A model generated the notes under the pieces. That model saw nothing but the letters and a program-made list of their open reading frames with translations. It searched no databases and had not been told where the DNA came from. The position numbers were made by a program, and so were the translations under genes. This document shows, in pieces, positions 52,401-60,000 of a stretch of 60,000 bases of DNA; the stretch's first letter is position 1; each line of letters opens with the position of its first letter. Source of the stretch: Nematostella vectensis (Eukaryota > Cnidaria > Anthozoa > Actiniaria > Edwardsiidae); contig NC_064047.1 in the NCBI RefSeq assembly GCF_932526225.1, forward strand, positions 12,908,460 through 12,968,459. The letters are read 5' to 3'.

Positions 52401-55400
52401 AGCGGTCTTTTTGTTCCTCCTTTTTCTCCCCAGGTCAAAGCGGTCTTTTTGTTCCTCCTTTTTCTCCCCAGGTCAAAGCGGTCTTTTTCTTCCTCCTTTT
52501 TCTCCCCAGGTCAAAGCGGTCTTTTTCTTCCTCCTTTTTCTCCCCAGGTCAAAGCGGTCTTTTTCTTCCTCCTTTTTCTCCCCAGGTCAAAGCGGTCTTT
52601 TTCTTTCTCCTTTTTCTCCCCAGGTCAAAGCGGTCTTTTTCTTCCTCCTTTTTCTCCCCAGGTCAAAGCGGTCTTTTTGTTCCTCCTTTTTCTCCCCAGG
52701 CCTAAGCGGTCTTTTTCTTCCTCCTTTTTCTCCCCAGGTCAAAGCGGTCTTTTTCTTCCCCCTTTTTCTCCCCAGGTCAAAGCGGTCTTTTTGTTCCTCC
52801 TTTTTCTCCCCAGGTCAAAGCGGTCTTTTTCTTCCCCCTTTTTCTCCCCAGGTCAAAGCGGTCTTTTTCTTCCCCCTTTTTCTCCCCAGGTCAAAGCGGT
52901 CTTTTTGTTCCTCCTTTTTCTCACCAGGTCAAAGCGGTCTTTTTCTTCCTCCTTTTTCTCCCCAGGTCAAAGCGGTCTTTTTCTTCCCCCTTTTTCTCCC
53001 CAGGTCAAAGCGGTCTTTTTCTTCCCCCTTTTTCTCCCCAGGTCAAAGCGGTCTTTTTCTTCCTCCTTTCTCTCCCTAGGTCAAAGCGGTCTTTTTCTTC
53101 CCCCTTTTTCTCCCCAGGTCAAAGCGGTCTTTTTGTTCCTCCTTTTTCTCCCCAGGTCAAAGCGGTCTTTTTGTTCCTCCTTTTTCTCCCCAGGTCAAAG
53201 CGGTCTTTTTGTTCCTCCTTTTTCTCCCCAGGTCAAAGCGGTCTTTTTGTTCCTCCTTTTTCTCCCCAGGTCAAAGCGGTCTTTTTCTTCCCCCTTTTTC
53301 TCCCCAGGTCAAAGCGGTCTTTTTCTTCCCCCTTTTTCTCCCCAGGTCAAAGCGGTCTTTTTGTTCCTCCTTTTTCTCCCCAGGTCAAAGCGGTCTTTTT
53401 GTTCCTCCTTTTTCTCCCCAGGTCAAAGCGGTCGTTTTCTTCCTCCTTTTTCTCCCCAGGTCAAAGCGGTCTTTTTGTTCCTCCTTTTTCTCCCCAGGTC
53501 AAAGCGGTCTTTTTGTTCCTCCTTTTTCTCCCCAGGTCCAAGCGGTCTTTTTCTTCCCCCTTTTTCTTCCCAGGTCAAAGCGATCTTTTTGTTCCTCCTT
53601 TTTCTCCCCAGGTCAAAGCGGTCGTTTTCTTCCTCCATTTTCTCCCCAGGTCAAAGCGGTCTTTTTGTTCCTCCTTTTTCTCCCCAGGTCAAAGCGGTCG
53701 TTTTCTTCCTCCTTTTTCTCCCCAGGTCAAAGCGGTCTTTTTGTTCCTCCTTTTTCTCCCCAGGTCAAAGCGGTCTTTTTCTTCCCCCTTTTTCTCCCCA
53801 GGTCAAAGCGGTCTTTTTCTTCCCCCTTTTTCTCCCCAGGTCAAAGCGATCTTTTTGTTCCTCCTTTTTCTCCCCAGGTCAAAGCGGTCGTTTTCTTCCT
53901 CCTTTTTCTCCCCAGGTCAAAGCGGTCTTTTTGTTCCTCTTTTTTCTCCCCAGGTCAAAGCGGTCTTTTTGTTCCTCCTTTTTCTCCCCAGGTCAAAGCG
54001 GTCTTTTTCTTCCTCCTTTTTCTCCCCAGGTCAAAGCGGTCTTTTTGTTCCTCCTTTTTCTCCCCAGGTCAAAGCGGTCTTTTTCTTCCCCCTTTTTCTC
54101 CCCAGGTCAAAGCGGTCTTTTTCTTCCCCCTTTTTCTCCCCAGGTTAAAGCGGTCTTTTTGTTCCTCCTTTTTCTCCCCAGGTCAAAGCGGTCTTTTTGT
54201 TCCTCCTTTTTCTCCCCAGGTCAAAGCGGTCGTTTTCTTCCTCCTTTTTCTCCCCAGGTCAAAGCGGTCTTTTTGTTCCTCCTTTTTCTCCCCAGGTCAA
54301 AGCGGTCTTTTTGTTCCTCCTTTTTCTCCCCAGGTCAAAGCGGTCTTTTTCTTCCTCCTTTTTCTCCCCAGGTCAAAGCGGTCTTTTTCTTCCTCCTTTT
54401 TCTCCCCAGGTCAAAGCGGTCTTTTTCTTTCTCCTTTTTCTCCCCAGGTCAAAGCGGTCTTTTTGTTCCTCCTTTTTCTCCCCAGGTCAAAGCGGTCTTT
54501 TTGTTCCTCCTTTTTCTCCCCAGGTCAAAGCGGTCTTTTTCTTCCTCCTTTTTCTCCCCAGGTCAAAGCGGTCTTTTTCTTCCTCCTTTTTCTCCCCAGG
54601 TCAAAGCGGTCTTTTTCTACCTCCTTTTGTTCCCCAGGCCCAAGCGGTTTTTTTCTTCCTCCTTTTTCTCCCCAGGTCAAAGCGGTCTTTTTCTTCCTCC
54701 TTTTTCTCCCCTGGTCAAAGCGGTCTTTTTCTTCCTCCTTTTTCTCCCCAGGTCAAAGCGGTCTTTTTCTTCCTCCTTTTTCTCCCCAGGTCAAAGCGGT
54801 CTTTTTGTTCCTCCTTTTTCTCCCCAGGTCAAAGCGGTCTTTTTGTTCCTCCTTTTTTTCCCCAGGTCAAAGCGGTCTTTTTCTTCCCCCTTTTTCTCCC
54901 CAGGTCAAAGCGGTCTTTTTCTTCCCCCTTTTTCTCCCCAGGTCAAAGCGGTCTTTTTGTTCCTCCTTTTTCTCCCCAGGTCAAAGCGGTCTTTTTGTTC
55001 CTCCTTTTTCTCCCCAGGTCAAAGCGGTCGTTTTCTTCCTCCTTTTTCTCCCCAGGTCAAAGCGGTCTTTTTGTTCCTCCTTTTTCTCCCCAGGTCAAAG
55101 CGGTCTTTTTGTTCCTCCTTTTTCTCCCCAGGTCCAAGCGGTCTTTTTCTTCCCCCTTTTTCTTCCCAGGTCAAAGCGATCTTTTTGTTCCTCCTTTTTC
55201 TCCCCAGGTCAAAGCGGTCGTTTTCTTCCTCCATTTTCTCCCCAGGTCAAAGCGGTCGTTTTCTTCCTCCATTTTCTCCCCAGGTCAAAGCGGTCGTTTT
55301 CTTCCTCCTTTTTCTCCCCAGGTCAAAGCGGTCTTTTTGTTCCTCCTTTTTCTCCCCAGGTCAAAGCGGTCTTTTTCTTCCCCCTTTTTCTCCCCAGGTC

Positions 55401-58400
55401 AAAGCGGTCTTTTTCTTCCCCCTTTTTCTCCCCAGGTCAAAGCGATCTTTTTGTTCCTCCTTTTTCTCCCCAGGTCAAAGCGGTCGTTTTCTTCCTCCTT
55501 TTTCTCCCCAGGTCAAAGCGGTCTTTTTGTTCCTCTTTTTTCTCCCCAGGTCAAAGCGGTCTTTTTCTTCCTCCTTTTTCTCCCCAGGTCAAAGCGGTCT
55601 TTTTCTTCCTCCTTTTTCTCCCCAGGTCAAAGCGGTCTTTTTGTTCCTCCTTTTTCTCCCCAGGTCAAAGCGGTCTTTTTGTTCCTCCTTTTTCTCCCCA
55701 GGTCAAAGCGGTCTTTTTGTTCCTCCTTTTTCTCCCCAGGTCAAAGCGGTCTTTTTCTTCCTCCTTTTTCTCCCCAGGTCAAAGCGGTCTTTTTCTTCCT
55801 CCTTTTTCTCCCCAGGTCAAAGCGGTCTTTTTCTTCCTCCTTTTTCTCCCCAGGTCAAAGCGGTCTTTTTCTTTCTCCTTTTTCTCCCCAGGTCAAAGCG
55901 GTCTTTTTCTTCCTCCTTTTTCTCCCCAGGTCAAAGCGGTCTTTTTGTTCCTCCTTTTTCTCCCCAGGCCTAAGCGGTCTTTTTCTTCCTCCTTTTTCTC
56001 CCCAGGTCAAAGCGGTCTTTTTCTTCCCCCTTTTTCTCCCCAGGTCAAAGCGGTCTTTTTGTTCCTCCTTTTTCTCCCCAGGTCAAAGCGGTCTTTTTCT
56101 TCCCCCTTTTTCTCCCCAGGTCAAAGCGGTCTTTTTCTTCCCCCTTTTTCTCCCCAGGTCAAAGCGGTCTTTTTGTTCCTCCTTTTTCTCACCAGGTCAA
56201 AGCGGTCTTTTTCTTCCTCCTTTTTCTCCCCAGGTCAAAGCGGTCTTTTTCTTCCCCCTTTTTCTCCCCAGGTCAAAGCGGTCTTTTTCTTCCCCCTTTT
56301 TCTCCCCAGGTCAAAGCGGTCTTTTTCTTCCTCCTTTCTCTCCCTAGGTCAAAGCGGTCTTTTTCTTCCCCCTTTTTCTCCCCAGGTCAAAGCGGTCTTT
56401 TTGTTCCTCCTTTTTCTCCCCAGGTCAAAGCGGTCTTTTTGTTCCTCCTTTTTCTCCCCAGGTCAAAGCGGTCTTTTTGTTCCTCCTTTTTCTCCCCAGG
56501 TCAAAGCGGTCTTTTTGTTCCTCCTTTTTCTCCCCAGGTCAAAGCGGTCTTTTTCTTCCCCCTTTTTCTCCCCAGGTCAAAGCGGTCTTTTTCTTCCCCC
56601 TTTTTCTCCCCAGGTCAAAGCGGTCTTTTTGTTCCTCCTTTTTCTCCCCAGGTCAAAGCGGTCTTTTTGTTCCTCCTTTTTCTCCCCAGGTCAAAGCGGT
56701 CGTTTTCTTCCTCCTTTTTCTCCCCAGGTCAAAGCGGTCTTTTTGTTCCTCCTTTTTCTCCCCAGGTCAAAGCGGTCTTTTTGTTCCTCCTTTTTCTCCC
56801 CAGGTCCAAGCGGTCTTTTTCTTCCCCCTTTTTCTTCCCAGGTCAAAGCGATCTTTTTGTTCCTCCTTTTTCTCCCCAGGTCAAAGCGGTCGTTTTCTTC
56901 CTCCATTTTCTCCCCAGGTCAAAGCGGTCTTTTTGTTCCTCCTTTTTCTCCCCAGGTCAAAGCGGTCTTTTTGTTCCTCCTTTTTCTCCCCAGGTCAAAG
57001 CGGTCTTTTTGTTCCTCCTTTTTCTCCCCAGGTCAAAGCGGTCTTTTTCTTCCCCCTTTTTCTCCCCAGGTCAAAGCGGTCTTTTTCTTCCCCCTTTTTC
57101 TCCCCAGGTCAAAGCGATCTTTTTGTTCCTCCTTTTTCTCCCCAGGTCAAAGCGGTCGTTTTCTTCCTCCTTTTTCTCCCCAGGTCAAAGCGGTCTTTTT
57201 GTTCCTCTTTTTTCTCCCCAGGTCAAAGCGGTCTTTTTGTTCCTCCTTTTTCTCCCCAGGTCAAAGCGGTCTTTTTCTTCCTCCTTTTTCTCCCCAGGTC
57301 AAAGCGGTCTTTTTGTTCCTCCTTTTTCTCCCCAGGTCAAAGCGGTCTTTTTCTTCCCCCTTTTTCTCCCCAGGTCAAAGCGGTCTTTTTCTTCCCCCTT
57401 TTTCTCCCCAGGTCAAAGCGGTCTTTTTGTTCCTCCTTTTTCTCCCCAGGTCAAAGCGGTCTTTTTGTTCCTCCTTTTTCTCCCCAGGTCAAAGCGGTCG
57501 TTTTCTTCCTCCTTTTTCTCCCCAGGTCAAAGCGGTCTTTTTGTTCCTCCTTTTTCTCCCCAGGTCAAAGCGGTCTTTTTGTTCCTCCTTTTTCTCCCCA
57601 GGTCCAAGCGGTCTTTTTCTTCCCCCTTTTTCTTCCCAGGTCAAAGCGATCTTTTTGTTCCTCCTTTTTCTCCCCAGGTCAAAGCGGTCGTTTTCTTCCT
57701 CCATTTTCTCCCCAGGTCAAAGCGGTCTTTTTGTTCCTCCTTTTTCTCCCCAGGTCAAAGCGGTCGTTTTCTTCCTCCTTTTTCTCCCCAGGTCAAAGCG
57801 GTCTTTTTGTTCCTCCTTTTTCTCCCCAGGTCAAAGCGGTCTTTTTCTTCCCCCTTTTTCTCCCCAGGTCAAAGCGGTCTTTTTCTTCCCCCTTTTTCTC
57901 CCCAGGTCAAAGCGATCTTTTTGTTCCTCCTTTTTCTCCCCAGGTCAAAGCGGTCGTTTTCTTCCTCCTTTTTCTCCCCAGGTCAAAGCGGTCTTTTTGT
58001 TCCTCTTTTTTCTCCCCAGGTCAAAGCGGTCTTTTTGTTCCTCCTTTTTCTCCCCAGGTCAAAGCGGTCTTTTTCTTCCTCCTTTTTCTCCCCAGGTCAA
58101 AGCGGTCTTTTTGTTCCTCCTTTTTCTCCCCAGGTCAAAGCGGTCTTTTTGTTCCTCCTTTTTCTCCCCAGGTCAAAGCGGTCTTTTTGTTCCTCCTTTT
58201 TCTCCCCAGGTCAAAGCGGTCTTTTTCTTCCTCCTTTTTCTCCCCAGGTCAAAGCGGTCTTTTTGTTCCTCCTTTTTCTCCCCAGGTCAAAGCGGTCTTT
58301 TTGTTCCTCCTTTTTCTCCCCAGGTCAAAGCGGTCTTTTTCTTCCCCCTTTTTCTCCCCAGGTCAAAGCGGTCTTTTTCTTCCCCCTTTTTCTCCCCAGG

Positions 58401-60000
58401 TCAAAGCGGTCTTTTTCTTCCCCCTTTTTCTCCCCAGGTCAAAGCGGTCTTTTTGTTCCTCCTTTTTCTCACCAGGTCAAAGCGGTCTTTTTGTTCCTCC
58501 TTTTTCTCCCCAGGTCAAAGCGGTCTTTTTCTTCCTCCTTTTTCTCCCCAGGTCAAAGCGGTCTTTTTCTTCCCCCTTTTTCTCCCCAGGTCAAAGCGGT
58601 CTTTTTCTTCCCCCTTTTTCTCCCCAGGTCAAAGCGGTCTTTTTCTTCCCCCTTTTTCTCCCCAGGTCAAAGCGGTCTTTTTGTTCCTCCTTTTTCTCAC
58701 CAGGTCAAAGCGGTCTTTTTGTTCCTCCTTTTTCTCCCCAGGTCAAAGCGGTCATTTTCTTCCTCCTTTTTCTCCCCAGGTCAAAGCGGTCTTTTTCTTC
58801 CTCCTTTCTCTCCCCAGGTCAAAGCGGTCTTTTTCTTTCTCCTTTTTCTCCCCAGGCCCAAGCGGTCTTTTTCTTCCCCCTTTTTCTCCCCAGGTCAAAG
58901 CGGTCTTTTTGTTCCTCCTTTTTCTCACCAGGTCAAAGCGGTCTTTTTGTTCCTCCTTTTTCTCCCCAGGTCAAAGCGGTCTTTTTCTTCCTCCTTTTTC
59001 TCCCCAGGTCAAAGCGGTCTTTTTCTTCCCCCTTTTTCTCCCCAGGTCAAAGCGGTCTTTTTCTTCCCCCTTTTTCTCCCCAGGTCAAAGCGGTCTTTTT
59101 CTTCCCCCTTTTTCTCCCCAGGTCAAAGCGGTCTTTTTGTTCCTCCTTTTTCTCACCAGGTCAAAGCGGTCTTTTTGTTCCTCCTTTTTCTCCCCAGGTC
59201 AAAGCGGTCATTTTCTTCCTCCTTTTTCTCCCCAGGTCAAAGCGGTCTTTTTCTTCCTCCTTTCTCTCCCCAGGTCAAAGCGGTCTTTTTCTTTCTCCTT
59301 TTTCTCCCCAGGCCCAAGCGGTCTTTTTCTTCCTCCTTTTTCTCCCCAGGTCAAAGCGGTCTTTTTCTTCCTCCTTTTTCCCCCCAGGTCAAAGCGGTCT
59401 TTTTCTTCCTCCTTTTTCTCCCCAGGCCCAAGCGGTCTTTTTGTTCCTCCTTTTTCTCCCCAGGTCAAAGCGGTCGTTTTCTTCCTCCTTTTTCTCCCCA
59501 GGTCAAAGCGGTCTTTTTCTTCCTCCTTTTTCTGCCCAGGTCAAAGCGGTCTTTTTCTTCCCCCTTTTTCTCCCCAGGTCAAAGCGGTCTTTTTCTTCCC
59601 CCTTTTTCTCCCCAGGTCAAAGCGGTCTTTTTCTTCCCCCTTTTTCTCCCCAGGTCAAAGCTGTCTTTTTGTTCCTCCTTTTTCTCACCAGGTCAAAGCG
59701 GTCTTTTTCTTCCTCCTTTTTCTCCCCAGGTCAAAGCGGTCTTTTTGTTCCTCCTTTTTCTCCCCAGGTCAAAGCGGTCTTTTTGTTCCTCCTTTTTCTC
59801 CCCAGGTCAAAGCGGTCTTTTTCTTCCTCCTTTTTCTCCCCAGGTCAAAGCGGTCTTTTTCTTCCCCCTTTTTCTCCCCAGGTCAAAGCGGTCTTTTTCT
59901 TCCCCCTTTTTCTCCCCAGGTCAAAGCGGTCTTTTTCTTCCCCCTTTTTCTCCCCAGGTCAAAGCGGTCTTTTTGTTCCTCCTTTTTCTCACCAGGTCAA
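49402..60000. repeat. 38-bp tandem array of splice-acceptor-like units, continuing past the window
   Basis: About 270 units of CCAGGTCAAAGCGGTCTTTT + TCTTCCTCCTTTTTCTCC, interrupted once by a 280-bp island. Each unit is a pyrimidine tract ending CCCCAG|GTCAAAG, an ideal 3' splice site on the plus strand. All three plus frames lack stops, so ORFs up to ~1600 codons appear; they are low-complexity and not supported as genes. Confidence 0.98.
50252..50535. other. Non-repetitive island inside the 38-bp array
   Basis: About 280 bp of ordinary sequence. The array stops at TTTTTTCTCCCCA and resumes from ATATGGGTGAAAGCGGTC. No similarity to other parts of the window was seen. Confidence 0.8.

Noticed and set aside
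49326-59468. Plus-strand ORFs up to about 1630 codons in the 38-bp array as genes
   Set aside because: All three plus frames are open and translations are the same 38-residue block; no start context, domain or splice link. Minus-strand 71-codon ORFs are five copies of one duplicated block.

Overview
The window looks like nuclear DNA from an intron-rich, early-branching animal. My best guess is a sea anemone or other cnidarian. This rests on compact, heavily split genes with strong similarity to vertebrate proteins, and on many short terminal-inverted-repeat elements. It is an inference, not a database result. There is no sign of prokaryotic gene organisation.

Only two protein-coding genes can be supported. 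They stand head to head and share a 598-bp promoter region. On the minus strand, an importin-alpha gene (KPNA2-like) runs from its ATG at 14700 to its stop at 1341 in 20 coding exons, 1569 bp in all, giving 522 residues. On the plus strand, a SPAG17/PF6 gene (ciliary central-apparatus C1a projection protein) runs from its ATG at 15299 to its stop at 45302 in 28 coding exons, 6585 bp in all, giving 2194 residues. Every exon was placed by splice sites, reading-frame continuity and family resemblance, and phases agree across all junctions of both genes. An RFX X-box-like palindrome lies about 100 bp upstream of the SPAG17 start, as expected for a cilium gene.

The rest is dominated by tandem repeats: a 30/32-bp array at 7.4-9.6 kb, a 31-bp array at 19.1-24.7 kb, another 31-bp array at 28.4-29.2 kb, a 64-bp array at 36.5-38.5 kb, a 46-bp array at 38.9-39.7 kb, a 56-bp array at 41.6-42.1 kb, a 39-bp array at 42.8-45.0 kb and a 38-bp array from 49.4 kb past the window end. 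Very long ORFs inside these arrays (up to about 1700 codons, open in several frames and on the non-gene strand) follow from the period length and are not genes, with one possible exception: the 39-bp array is an in-frame extension of a real SPAG17 exon.

The most striking pattern is that nearly every array sits on an exon-intron junction of one of the two genes and carries that junction in each unit, so splice donors or acceptors have been multiplied from a few to about 180 times. Older, decayed junction duplications occur at three further exons. The 38-bp array has the same character (pyrimidine tract followed by CAG|GT, about 270 copies), although its host exon is not in the window. Splice-junction-seeded minisatellite growth is the candidate undescribed phenomenon here.

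Between 45.3 and 49.4 kb I see no gene: a poly(A) signal, one dispersed repeat, and a 2.5-kb element with about 120-bp terminal inverted repeats that abuts the 38-bp array. Several other non-autonomous DNA-transposon-like elements and fold-back sequences lie in introns.
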